Source: Chitinispirillales bacterium
GTDB taxonomy: Bacteria > Fibrobacterota > Chitinivibrionia > Chitinivibrionales > Chitinispirillaceae
NCBI GenBank assembly: GCA_031254105.1
Contig: JAIRVB010000051.1
Span: 1 to 57,813 of the forward strand
Length of the DNA: 57,813 nucleotides
Reading direction: 5' to 3'
Part shown: positions 1-7,423 of the stretch, piece by piece
How the letters are laid out: each line of letters begins with the position of its first letter
How positions within the stretch are numbered: position 1 is the first letter of the stretch
Program-made: the position numbers and the translations under genes
Notes under the pieces: generated by a model
The model's input: the letters and a program-made list of their open reading frames with translations, nothing else
The model's database searches: none
What the model was told of the DNA's origin: nothing

Positions 1-105
1 GAACGAGACGATTGTCCGCACTTTTTTGGCTTTGGTTTTAGGTGCAGCTTTAGGTTCAGCGCGGGGTTTCTTTGTTGTTCGTTTTGCTGTTCGCTGCTTT
101 TGCAT
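1..105 (-). CDS. Lysine/alanine-rich protein, N-terminus only (partial)
   Basis: A minus-strand reading frame starts at ATG 103-105 and stays open for 35 codons to the window edge. It begins MQKQRTAKRTTKK and is dominated by Lys, Ala, Pro and Thr, ending in VRTIVSF. An AGAAAGGA ribosome-binding site sits about five bases upstream of the ATG, which is the main reason to accept the start. Such basic low-complexity N-terminal tails occur on nucleic-acid-binding proteins (histone-like, ribosomal, DksA-like), but the folded domain lies outside the window, so no function is assigned. Confidence 0.55.
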   Translation of the reverse strand, partial: MQKQRTAKRTTKKPRAEPKAAPKTKAKKVRTIVSF

Positions 106-192
106 GGCGTTCCTTTCTAAGAGGGGCGCTGTTGGGAATTGTCTCTGCCTCTGCGATAAGGGATGGATGGGGTTTATCCGGTCTTGGTATAA

Positions 193-222
193 TATATATT
201 GTGCGGGATGCTGATTTATCAA
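193..222 (-). promoter_or_regulatory. Possible sigma-70-type promoter for the Lys-rich gene
   Basis: On the minus strand TTGATA (217-222) is followed after 18 bases by TATATA (193-198), about 90 bases upstream of the start at 105. The match is fair, but the region is AT-rich, so this is tentative. Confidence 0.35.
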
Positions 223-279
223 TAGGAATTTAGCAGGACAAGCGGTATCGGGCAAAAAACTTGCGCCCTTGCATTCGCT

Positions 280-528
280 TTACGTAACGGGCTTGCTGTC
301 TTCATATAAAACATCAGGGCCAAATTCAATTTCCCCTGGCCATTCAACTGTCATAGGATTTACTTTGACGGCGTGAAATATTGCGGGATTACGTAACGGC
401 GACCAGAATATGTCGTCCAAATATGGCTTGACATCAAATATCCGCTGCTCTTTATTGTTGAATGTTAAGAGTATCTGGTAATCTTCGAGGGGCTTGACTT
501 CGATGGGATAGTAGTATTCGCGGTTCAT
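280..528 (-). CDS. DUF2442 family protein
   Basis: An 82-residue protein with the DUF2442 pattern: an N-terminal strand-rich stretch (YYYPIEVKPLEDYQILLTF), the FDVKPYLD motif, then WSPLRNP and a C-terminal region ending EFGPDVLYEDS. Family members are small proteins commonly encoded beside DUF4160 proteins, and the pair is often listed as a putative toxin-antitoxin-like module; its biochemical role is not established. Here the gene follows a truncated DUF4160 reading frame (stop at 532-534) with only three bases between stop and start, so it was probably translationally coupled to it. GGGA lies about ten bases before the ATG. It may be an orphan now that its partner is broken. Confidence 0.8.
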   Translation of the reverse strand: MNREYYYPIEVKPLEDYQILLTFNNKEQRIFDVKPYLDDIFWSPLRNPAIFHAVKVNPMTVEWPGEIEFGPDVLYEDSKPVT

Positions 529-531
529 GGT

Positions 532-678
532 TTATTCCCATCCCTTTATTTTTATAACTTCATTGAATTTATTAAGCGCGTCCCATGAAGCTATAATATC
601 GGTTTCATGTACCGATACCCAAGCTTCTACAATTTTTTGCTGTTTTGGCGGAAGTTCACACGCAAGAATCTCTCCATA
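532..678 (-). pseudogene. DUF4160 protein, C-terminal remnant
   Basis: Directly after the TGA stop of the DUF262 gene, in the same frame, the minus strand encodes about 48 residues (YGEILACELPPKQQK..., then VEAWVSVHETDIIASW, ending IKGWE and TAA). The spacing of Gly-Glu-Ile-Leu, Leu-Pro, Val-x-x-Trp and a final Ser-Trp matches the C-terminal half of DUF4160 proteins. The N-terminal half, with the usual HxPPHxH segment, is absent and not found upstream of the DUF262 gene. There is no start codon with a ribosome site, so I call it a truncated gene whose 5' end was replaced by the DUF262 gene. Confidence 0.65.
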
Positions 679-2778
679 TCAAACAACGTAAACATTACTT
701 TCATTTTCAGCGTATTTAATAAATAATTCATCTTCTAATTTTAAGATGCTTAGCGCTTCCTTGATACGATCTATCTTTTCGGCGTTGGTGTAATTAGTAC
801 ACATAAAATATGTGTCATTTAATTGTTCATAAGCCTTATTTTCATATACCTCAATCTTATTTGAAAGATTGATTCGGTCTTTAATTGGCGTATTAAAAAA
901 TGATTCTGGTTGCAAATCAAATAGTTGTTTAAAAATATTACAAAACAATTGCGAGGTGGTAAGCACTTCTGTCCGTTGGTCACAAAACACGTAGTATTCT
1001 AGTTGCTTATCAGACTGATCATCTATTTCAAAAATATTAACTTCTCCATTCCCATCTTCAGATTTAATTTGAATATCAGGGTATTCCCAGATTTTCATAA
1101 ATCGTTCAGTAATCATCTTCGTTCGCTCTTTTATTTCATGCAGATTCCATTCTGTTTTTTCTCTTAAACTTTTATTTAACCAAAAACGGCTATACGAATA
1201 ACCTTGCTCTTTTCCATCAACGTTCATATTTCGTTTTTCACTGAATGACTTATTTCCAAGCTTACCGTTATTACCTGAAAGGGTAAGATTTCCAATGGTA
1301 TTTAGATAAAATTCTTTTATTTTATCACATTGATCAATACCCAATTCCATTCTCCATTTTGGATCTGGATTTTGTGGGAAAATATGTTCAATTGTAATAT
1401 TTACGCAATCCTCAATTTTTACATATTCAGGATTTTGATAATTTTCGAGACGCTCTAAAAAATACATAGTATTCTTATGCTTAATGTTATAAACGTCCTT
1501 TTCTTTTAAGGCGTTGCTGATTTCTGTGTTATTAGGAAAACGTTGTGTGCTGGAACGTTGTAAAAGTGATTTTTGAACAGAAAATAAATAATCATTTTTG
1601 TCAACTTTGTCATATAAACTCATAAACATTTTGTTCAAAGCATTTGTTGGCAGACCGACAATAAATCTTCGCCATGTAAGTGACTGAACAAGATTTAATA
1701 TACTGATAAATGTAGATTTATCAATTACGTTATTATTAAAATCATCATACACTTGCATCAAAAACGGATAAGCAACATTTATTTCGAGCTGGGCTATATA
1801 CTCAAGTTGCTTTTGTATCTCTTTGTCGGGTTCTTTTTTAGGGTTAAGTAATTTATTATAATGCATAGCCAACTTTTTTATTCGTAATAGAAGACGTTCA
1901 AGTTCATCCATTGAGGAAATAAGATTGGGATATTTTTCTTTAAACTTAATATAAACACTTCCCTTATTTGGAATATTCTTGGTTTCTAATGTTAAAAAAT
2001 CTCTTATAAACTCAGACACTTTACTTTCGTTAGTAGTTTCATCTTTTGCAAATTTTTCTATAACTTCCCAATAATTTTGATAAATTTTGCTTTGATCTAT
2101 TCTGCTTAAACCCATTAAAATATAGTTTCTAATCAAATCTGCTTGCGATAAATCTAAGCCAGTTGAATTTAAACTTTCAAAAATTCGCTGTGGGTCATCA
2201 TTACTTCGGTCTAACGAAATTTCAACAAACATTAACTTGGCCAAACCTTGACGGATTGTTTGGTAATTTTCTTTAGTTATTCTTTTCTTAAAAAGATCAA
2301 AATTGGCAATAAGTGTGGAATATGATTCAAAATCAGCATGGTTGCTATCTTTTAACAAACATTTTAATGCATAATCATTGTTATCAGTGGGACGTAATTT
2401 TAATTTTTCGCTTTCCTCAGCAAATTTGTTTATCAAATATGTTTCCATAATTTCATCTGCAAGACTTTTTTCTTCCATTGACTTTACTAAATGATATAAC
2501 GCTAAATATATTAAAGTTATTGTTGTTAAGCGTTGCTGACCATCAATAATGATTAGCTCGTTAATTTTTGCCGTAGTATACGCATCATCATGAACATAGA
2601 CAATGCTGCCTATAAAGTGTACTTTTAAATTGTCATTGCTCCCTACTTCAAGAATGTCATCTAATAACCGCTCACACTGTATTTTTTTCCAGTCATAGTT
2701 TCTTTGATAAACAGGAATAACAAACTGCACTTTTGTTGTTTCTAAAAAACGCTCTACTTTTGTTTCATTTGCGTTCAT
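679..2778 (-). CDS. DUF262/DUF1524 (GmrSD-type) protein
   Basis: About 699 residues. The N-terminus is a DUF262 (ParB/Srx-like) domain with the signature DGQQRLTT near residue 77 and an early FVIPVYQRNYDW segment. The C-terminal third holds a DUF1524 His-Me-finger nuclease domain with IEHIFPQNP near residue 462 and IGNLTLSGNNGKLGN further on. This is the architecture of GmrSD-type, modification-dependent (type IV) restriction enzymes, in which DUF262 hydrolyses nucleotide and DUF1524 cuts DNA; many single-polypeptide homologues are uncharacterised. An ATG ten codons upstream (2808) is possible, but AAAAAGG lies well placed for the ATG at 2778. The gene abuts a truncated DUF4160 frame and repeat copy A, which suggests horizontal acquisition. 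The defence role is inferred from the family. Confidence 0.85.
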   Translation of the reverse strand: MNANETKVERFLETTKVQFVIPVYQRNYDWKKIQCERLLDDILEVGSNDNLKVHFIGSIVYVHDDAYTTAKINELIIIDGQQRLTTITLIYLALYHLVKSMEEKSLADEIMETYLINKFAEESEKLKLRPTDNNDYALKCLLKDSNHADFESYSTLIANFDLFKKRITKENYQTIRQGLAKLMFVEISLDRSNDDPQRIFESLNSTGLDLSQADLIRNYILMGLSRIDQSKIYQNYWEVIEKFAKDETTNESKVSEFIRDFLTLETKNIPNKGSVYIKFKEKYPNLISSMDELERLLLRIKKLAMHYNKLLNPKKEPDKEIQKQLEYIAQLEINVAYPFLMQVYDDFNNNVIDKSTFISILNLVQSLTWRRFIVGLPTNALNKMFMSLYDKVDKNDYLFSVQKSLLQRSSTQRFPNNTEISNALKEKDVYNIKHKNTMYFLERLENYQNPEYVKIEDCVNITIEHIFPQNPDPKWRMELGIDQCDKIKEFYLNTIGNLTLSGNNGKLGNKSFSEKRNMNVDGKEQGYSYSRFWLNKSLREKTEWNLHEIKERTKMITERFMKIWEYPDIQIKSEDGNGEVNIFEIDDQSDKQLEYYVFCDQRTEVLTTSQLFCNIFKQLFDLQPESFFNTPIKDRINLSNKIEVYENKAYEQLNDTYFMCTNYTNAEKIDRIKEALSILKLEDELFIKYAENESNVYVV

Positions 2779-2889
2779 AATAACATGCCTTTTTAAAGTC
2801 CGGTGCATAAGAAATAAGTTAATCTACTAAAATATAAGAATTTAAGTACAAAGTGTTAGATATTATGAACAAAAATGATTTCCCAAACC

Positions 2890-2990
2890 AAAAGTCAACT
2901 GCAAGAGTCACCCGAACAAACTCCATAGCCGCGGACGGTACCCGTCCGCGCAAGCAATATCGTTCTACCAACAGTAAAAATCAAAAACGA
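2890..2990 (+). repeat. Dispersed ~100-bp repeat, copy A
   Basis: Begins AAAAGTCAACTGCAAGAG, contains CCGAACAAAC, then the hairpin core GCGGACGGTACCCGTCCGC at 2931-2949 (8-bp arms, 3-base loop), then GTTCTACCAACAG and an A-rich tail. It fills most of the gap between the DUF262 gene and the AlbA_2 gene. A second CGGACG-containing stretch follows at about 3000. Confidence 0.85.
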
Positions 2991-3083
2991 TCTGTCCGCT
3001 CTCGGACGTGGCGTTGCACCGCCGCTTACGCTGAACAATCGCCTCATTATATATGTCGGAAATATCGGAAACGTATCGGAAAT

Positions 3084-4397
3084 TTATCGGAAATAAAACC
3101 TTGTCGTTTTATAGTCTCCTTGCTTTATAAGCAGCTCTTTAGCAACTAATTCTGTTAAATCAGTTCTCGCCGTTCTATCGGAAACACTGTATTTCTCAGC
3201 ATATTCCGAACTTGTTATTTCGCCTTTTGTTTTGTAAAATAAAATTGCATCTATTTGTCTTTCATTCAATCCAAGTTTTTTCAACTGTTCCTCAGTCAGA
3301 TTGTTTTTGAAAAGCGTTACAAAAAAACCGCCGTCTCGTTCGGCAAGTTCGGGGTCGGGAAGTCCAGCCTCTTTGCAGGTGTCAATAATGCGAAGTGTGC
3401 CGCGCCCCCACGAATCAATCAACCCGCCCTTGAAGCACACATCAGCAATGAGCAAGTTTCGCGGTTTTGAAAAATGTGTGCGTTTCAACGACTCTACATT
3501 TATTCCTTCTGGCAAACCACCGTCATTCCAAATTAAAATCTTATCATCATACACGCGAATTTGGGTGAAACTTCCCATATAATTACGGTGCACCATAGCG
3601 TTGAGCAACATTTCTCGTAAGGCAGGCATGGGATATTCAGGTGTTTCTATGCGGTACATTCCCTCAAATTCGATATTTCGAATGAGAAATTTCTGTATCA
3701 ACTGCTCTAAAACGTTACGCAGCAATATAATAATATTGCCTTCTTCCACTTCTTGAAAACGTAAATCAGCATCATCTTTGACAAAGCGCCCCATTTTCAT
3801 AAACACATTCGGGTAAAATCGGCAAGGGTCTTTGCCAAACAGAATAATAGCGGCGCGTTTGAGCTGTCCGTTTTCTAAAAGCCGCAATTTTTCAAATATT
3901 TCTTCAGTTGTTAAACCCTCCACATCAGGCAAGCGGCCTTTTTCTTTTGACATTACCAAATACGCTTTAACTGATTTTTCGTCAATATCTGCGAATGTGG
4001 CTCGCGGCTCAATCACATTATCCCAAGTTTGTCCCGCTCGTTTAAGCAAAAATTCGTTCAACGAATTACCTGTGAGTTCCTGTTTCACGCTCCCGCTGCG
4101 ATAATAATACCTGCCGCGCAATGAAATAGGCACAGAATAAGATTGCACGGCAATCTCTATAAAACGTTTGCCATCTTCTCGCAACAGATTGACTTCTGCG
4201 GTAATTCCCATCAAGTTTTTGATTTTGTTGGGAATCTCATCCATCGGCCTTTTGTAATCCTCTACACCAATAACTTTTCCAGTATCATCTTTCCCAATGT
4301 AAATTCGTCCGCCTTGAGCGTTTGCAAAGCCGCATATCCATTTCAGATAATCATCGTGCCATGAAGATTTGTATTCTATGTTTTGATGTTCAGGCAT
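3084..4397 (-). CDS. AlbA_2 (Schlafen-like) ATP-binding transcriptional regulator
   Basis: A 437-residue protein. The N-terminus (EYKSSWHDDYLKWICGFANAQGGRIYIG...) is an AlbA_2 putative DNA-binding domain of the kind fused to RecG-like C-termini. The middle (FPMPALREMLLNAMVHRNY-like stretch, then VYDDKILIWNDGGLPEG) is a GHKL-type HATPase_c_4 domain with the N-box MVHRNY and the DGGLPEG loop. The last 70 residues (LNERQIDAILFYKTKGEITSSEYAE...) form a winged helix. Homologues are annotated as ATP-binding or RecG-like regulators and are common in accessory regions; target and ligand are unknown. Promoter and ribosome site are weak by eye. Lying between repeats A and B, it is the only gene in that module. 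Not RecG itself: helicase motifs are absent. Confidence 0.85.
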   Translation of the reverse strand: MPEHQNIEYKSSWHDDYLKWICGFANAQGGRIYIGKDDTGKVIGVEDYKRPMDEIPNKIKNLMGITAEVNLLREDGKRFIEIAVQSYSVPISLRGRYYYRSGSVKQELTGNSLNEFLLKRAGQTWDNVIEPRATFADIDEKSVKAYLVMSKEKGRLPDVEGLTTEEIFEKLRLLENGQLKRAAIILFGKDPCRFYPNVFMKMGRFVKDDADLRFQEVEEGNIIILLRNVLEQLIQKFLIRNIEFEGMYRIETPEYPMPALREMLLNAMVHRNYMGSFTQIRVYDDKILIWNDGGLPEGINVESLKRTHFSKPRNLLIADVCFKGGLIDSWGRGTLRIIDTCKEAGLPDPELAERDGGFFVTLFKNNLTEEQLKKLGLNERQIDAILFYKTKGEITSSEYAEKYSVSDRTARTDLTELVAKELLIKQGDYKTTRFYFR

Positions 4398-4525
4398 AAT
4401 TTTTTATTTTAAGATTTTTATAGGGTATTTTTCTTCATTATAAATAAATAATATCTACACTTAATATAATTAAAAAACACTTTTGCGGAGCTTGTTTTTG
4501 AAAATTGTAATACCTTTCCAAACCC

Positions 4526-4617
4526 AAAAGTCAACAACAAGAGCCAGTCGAGCAAACACCATAGCCGCGGACGGTTCCCGTCCGCGCAAACAGCATCGCT
4601 CTACCAACAGAAAAAAC
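4526..4617 (+). repeat. Dispersed ~100-bp repeat, copy B
   Basis: AAAAGTCAACAACAAGAGCC start, GAGCAAACACCATAGCC, core GCGGACGGTTCCCGTCCGC at 4567-4585, then GCATCGCTCTACCAACAG. The 3' part diverges into an A/C-rich run. It lies in the 420-base gene-free gap between the AlbA_2 gene and the DUF1016 remnant. The rest of that gap holds an 18-base palindrome (4648-4665) and no recognisable gene. Confidence 0.85.
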
Positions 4618-4647
4618 CCCTTAAAAAAACCACCCAAGAAGTCATAT

Positions 4648-4665
4648 CATCAGTTGTAACTGATG
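4648..4665. repeat. 18-base near-palindrome CATCAGTTGTAACTGATG
   Basis: CATCAGTT-GT-AACTGATG has 8-base arms. Its exact reverse complement recurs at 5107-5124, inside the end of the first DUF1016 open frame. The two copies therefore bracket 440 bases in inverted orientation. Confidence 0.7.
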
Positions 4666-4818
4666 ATTTGGGAAATACGCACAAAACAAAAACAAATACC
4701 GCAGCTATGATTTATATTATTTAAACGATAAAAATTTCTCGCAAGCGAACTATGTCAAGCAAAAGTGCAACTGGCGTTGCACTTTTGAAAGAGAAACTCA
4801 ACATAGGAGTAAAAATAA

Positions 4819-5425
4819 GTGAGCGCTATCCAAGATAATTATAGAAACGCTACGCAAGAAATTAAAAATGCCATTTTACGGAGCCGTTACCATGCCGCTG
4901 CGCTTGCAAACCGTGAAATGCTTTCACTCTATTTTCAAATAGGCGGTTACATCTCTCATAACAGCCGACAGGACGCATGGGGAAGTAACGCAATAGCGGC
5001 TATTGCAAATCAATTACAAAAAGAGCTGCCCGGATTGCGCGGATTTTCTGTTACAAATATGCGCAATATGCGGCTTTTTTATGAAGCTGGTCACCGTTTG
5101 TTAAATCATCAGTTACAACTGATGTATTTATAAGAAGTAAGCTTTTAGAAAATAAGCAGTTTCAGCCTGATGGCAGTACAAGCAAATTGCATCAATTGGC
5201 TGCCGATGAATTAAAACCGTTCTTTTCCATAGGTTTTACGCATCATTGTGAGATTTTCATGAAAGTAAAAGATACCGCGCCCGTCTTTTCTACATCCAAA
5301 GATGCGCCTCTGAGTTTTGGAGCGTTGAGAAACTGAAATATAACCTTAAAAGCAACCTTTACAGTAAGCAGGGTACGCTAAAAAACAATTTTACCAAGAA
5401 TCTGTCCGCTTCAACTGCATCTTTC
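4819..5425 (+). pseudogene. DUF1016 (YhcG-like PD-(D/E)XK) nuclease, decayed
   Basis: A GTG start at 4819 opens a 104-residue frame matching the DUF1016 N-terminal domain (NREMLSLYFQIGGYI, then LQKELPGLRGFSVTNMRNMR). It stops at 5131-5133. The homology resumes in another frame with LLENKQFQPDG, FSIGFTHHCEIFMKVKDT (about 5150-5270), and then in a third with RLFYIQRCASEFWSVEKL and NLYSKQGTLKNNF (about 5270-5400). Intact family members have a C-terminal nuclease domain; it is missing and the homology runs straight into repeat copy C. Family members are often part of restriction or mobile loci. At least one stop, one or more frameshifts and a 3' truncation make this non-functional. Confidence 0.8.
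5107..5124. repeat. 18-base near-palindrome CATCAGTTACAACTGATG
   Basis: Reverse complement of the element at 4648-4665. It overlaps the codons just before the premature stop of the DUF1016 remnant, so it may mark an insertion or a small hairpin element that broke the gene. Confidence 0.65.
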
Positions 5426-5432
5426 CAAAACC

Positions 5433-5535
5433 AAAAGTCAACTACAAGAACCATCCGAACAAACACCATATCCGCGGACGGTACCCGTCCGTGCAAGCAG
5501 CATCGTTCTGTCAACATCAAAATCAAACGCAAGAG
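5433..5535 (+). repeat. Dispersed ~100-bp repeat, copy C
   Basis: AAAAGTCAACTACAAGAACC, CATCCGAACAAACACC, core GCGGACGGTACCCGTCCGT at 5474-5492, then GCATCGTTCTGTCAACATC and AAATCAAACGCAAGAG. The DUF1016 remnant reads directly into its left end. It separates that remnant from the 77/187-residue gene pair. Confidence 0.87.
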
Positions 5536-5645
5536 GCAATCACGTTCAAGCTAATAAGATTTAATCTTGTTAATTCTGAACTTCTGTTATATATTTATTT
5601 GTAGTTTGCTGTTGGTATTAAAAAATCAGGCGGGGAGGGTTATTT

Positions 5646-5879
5646 ATGTCTAAAGAAACAATGACTGTGAGCGAGAAGCTCAGAATATCAAACGAGGCCA
5701 TTGCTCTGAAAAAAGCGGGTGACATTGACGGATATGACCGTCTTATGAAAACGCTTCCTTTGCCCCCTTATATAGCAAAAGTTATTAAGGAAAAAGTCGG
5801 TCTTGAGTATGTTACCAACAGCGGTTGGAATTTAAGTGAAGTGAAGGCTGAATTTGGATCTGCCTGGCTTACTAAATAG
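5646..5879 (+). CDS. Small protein of unknown function, first gene of a coupled pair
   Basis: 77 residues beginning MSKETMTVSEKLRISNEAIAL and ending FGSAWLTK. GGCGGGGAGGG sits about ten bases before the ATG, a strong ribosome site. It is charged and probably helical, with no membrane segment and no motif I recognise. Its last 26 bases overlap the start of the next gene. A small upstream gene coupled to a larger one between two repeats resembles an antitoxin-toxin or immunity arrangement, but nothing in the residues proves this. Confidence 0.7.
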   Translation: MSKETMTVSEKLRISNEAIALKKAGDIDGYDRLMKTLPLPPYIAKVIKEKVGLEYVTNSGWNLSEVKAEFGSAWLTK

Positions 5880-6417
5880 CGTTTACAAAGCAGCGGCAAA
5901 CATCGACTCCGGCCGCAAGGGTTTTGCCATGATAGGAGAGGAGCGGGCAGGGCGTATTTCATACGAAGATGGCATCAATATGGCTATAAGCGTTTTTAAG
6001 GAAGCGCTCCTTGCCGCAGACCCGTATATTATACTTCTTGTTGAGTACACTTTTTTATCTCAGGAGCTTCAGCTTTGCGATGAAAGAGACAAAAACGCTT
6101 TAGTCAGCCTCAAATCCGCTATCGAAAGTTTCGATGAAGCTTTTCTTTGTCTTAAAATTGTAGGAAACCGCAGCCTTTATACGGCGGTCGAAAAATGTTT
6201 CCCACATCGCGACAAATACCGTGTAAAAGGTTTTCCCAAAGATGCGTTTCATATTGCGTGCTCTTCCCACAGAACACGTCTCAAAAATATGCTGACCACT
6301 ACCGGTGTAGACCTTACGGAAAAATCACTATTAGAACAACGCCGCTTAAATCTCACCGCCGCACAAAACAGCTATACAAAAAAACAGAAACTTGCGCTTG
6401 AACATCCCACCGCTTAA
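5854..6417 (+). CDS. Unknown 187-residue protein, second gene of a coupled pair
   Basis: Starts at TTG 5854, with AAGG in the preceding gene about eight bases upstream, and overlaps the 77-residue gene by 26 bases. The middle is rich in Leu and Glu (FKEALLAADPYIILLVEYTFLSQELQL), and the second half holds KCFPHRDKYRVKGFPKDAFHIACSSHRTR. It looks soluble and helical. I recognise no family. The stop falls at the left boundary of repeat copy D (AAAAGTCAAC), so the natural C-terminus may have been trimmed by the repeat. The pair is the sole content of the C-D interval. Confidence 0.7.
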   Translation: MDLPGLLNSVYKAAANIDSGRKGFAMIGEERAGRISYEDGINMAISVFKEALLAADPYIILLVEYTFLSQELQLCDERDKNALVSLKSAIESFDEAFLCLKIVGNRSLYTAVEKCFPHRDKYRVKGFPKDAFHIACSSHRTRLKNMLTTTGVDLTEKSLLEQRRLNLTAAQNSYTKKQKLALEHPTA

Positions 6418-6517
6418 AAGTCAACAACAAGACTCATCCGAACAAACACCATATCCGCGGACGGTTCCCGTCCGCGCAAACAGCATCGTTCTATCAACAG
6501 TAAATCAAAAACAAGAG
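6416..6517 (+). repeat. Dispersed ~100-bp repeat, copy D
   Basis: AAAAGTCAACAACAAGACTC, ATCCGAACAAACACC, core GCGGACGGTTCCCGTCCGC at 6457-6475, GCATCGTTCTATCAACAG, AAATCAAAAACAAGAG. It lies between the unknown gene pair and the PIN module. Confidence 0.88.
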
Positions 6518-6534
6518 ATTTTCGAGCTAACATA

Positions 6535-6741
6535 TTATATCTGCTGCTTGCCAAAATTTTTCATAGCGCGGCTGCTTAACTCGCGTAAACAGATATTCTC
6601 TTTATTCAAGTTACCCCGCCATGCGGTATAGTCAAACGGTTCGCGGAGAATGAGGGCGACAAATCTCTCTGCGTCAACCTCGCCAAGCTTTTCAAGCAAC
6701 GCATTCATACCCTCTGCTCTGACAACGGAATCTGTGCGCAT
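6535..6741 (-). CDS. Small partner of the PIN protein (putative antitoxin)
   Basis: 68 residues: MRTDSVVRAEGMNALLEKLG, EVDAERFVALILREPFDYT, then a short basic tail. The pattern of a short lead, a helix ending in LG, and GEVDAERFVALI...FDYTxW matches a small family that I recall next to PIN-domain proteins in several phyla. It begins three bases after the PIN gene stop, so the two form one transcript with the toxin-like gene first. This is the reverse of the usual antitoxin-first order. The role as antitoxin is inferred from linkage. Confidence 0.7.
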   Translation of the reverse strand: MRTDSVVRAEGMNALLEKLGEVDAERFVALILREPFDYTAWRGNLNKENICLRELSSRAMKNFGKQQI

Positions 6742-6744
6742 AAC

Positions 6745-7173
6745 TCAAACCTCCAATTCCATGATAAAATCAATGGGACTGTAAACTTGAATTTCATCTA
6801 TTTGTTTATTCAGCAACCCACGATCCACTGTAAGTAGACAATCACACCCGCCTGCATACGCACAAGCAACATGCAACGCATCATACAATTTTATACCGCG
6901 CTCAATCAGTTTTTCACCAAATGATAAAATTTCTTCAGATTCTACTATTGAACTTTTTGCAATTTTTTTCCATCTTATTACACTGTCACGGCGAGCGTCA
7001 AAAGGATTTTTACTATTCTCATACTCAAGAACATAAGACCACATAAGTTCATACTTGCCGTACAATATTTCCTGCTGTATAAATAATTTAGCCTGTGTTT
7101 CAAGACTTATTTGCAAATGAGATTGATCATCAAAGGGACGGTTAAAACAGCAATTATCAAGATACAAAAGCAC
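6745..7173 (-). CDS. PIN-domain ribonuclease (putative VapC-like toxin)
   Basis: 142 residues. The N-terminus LYLDNCCFNRPFDDQ carries the first PIN acidic residue (Asp6). Acidic residues Glu50/Glu52 (EYENSKNP), Asp98 (LYDALHVACA) and Asp117 (LLTVDRG) complete the four-acid Mg-binding set expected of PIN nucleases, so the active site looks intact. Family toxins cleave tRNA or other RNA when freed from an antitoxin. The partner gene follows three bases downstream. The module is flanked by repeats D and E. The start ATG at 7171-7173 has AAAGGGG upstream. Confidence 0.85.
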   Translation of the reverse strand: MLLYLDNCCFNRPFDDQSHLQISLETQAKLFIQQEILYGKYELMWSYVLEYENSKNPFDARRDSVIRWKKIAKSSIVESEEILSFGEKLIERGIKLYDALHVACAYAGGCDCLLTVDRGLLNKQIDEIQVYSPIDFIMELEV

Positions 7174-7298
7174 TTAAACACCCCTTTCGCTGCTATTTTA
7201 CTGTATACTTAATATCACATTGCACAATATACAAATATGCCTCTCTATTAAAATACGTTTTCCAACAGTAGTATCGTTAAAAAAGATAATAATACGCA

Positions 7299-7401
7299 AA
7301 AAGTCAACAACAAGACTCATCCGAACAAACACCATATCCGCGGACGGTTCCCGTCCGCGCAGGCAGTATCGTTCTATCAACATCAAAATCAAAAGCAAGA
7401 A
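7299..7401 (+). repeat. Dispersed ~100-bp repeat, copy E
   Basis: AAAAGTCAACAACAAGACTC, ATCCGAACAAACACC, core GCGGACGGTTCCCGTCCGC at 7340-7358, GTATCGTTCTATCAACATC and AAATCAAAAGCAAGAA. It lies in the 520-base gene-free stretch between the PIN gene and the KilA-N remnant. Confidence 0.88.
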
Positions 7402-7423
7402 TTTTACGAACAAATATTTTACC

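Noticed and set aside
26-214. 62-codon plus-strand ORF at the left edge
   Set aside because: It overlaps the minus-strand Lys-rich start, which has a good ribosome site, and its own composition (Cys/Phe-rich) looks like an antisense shadow.
2890-7401. CRISPR array
   Set aside because: Repeat copies are about 0.9 to 1.6 kb apart with genes between them, not separated by short unique spacers.
2890-7401. Canonical integron attC sites
   Set aside because: No matching RYYYAAC and GTTRRRY ends, gene orientation is mixed, and no integrase gene is in the window.
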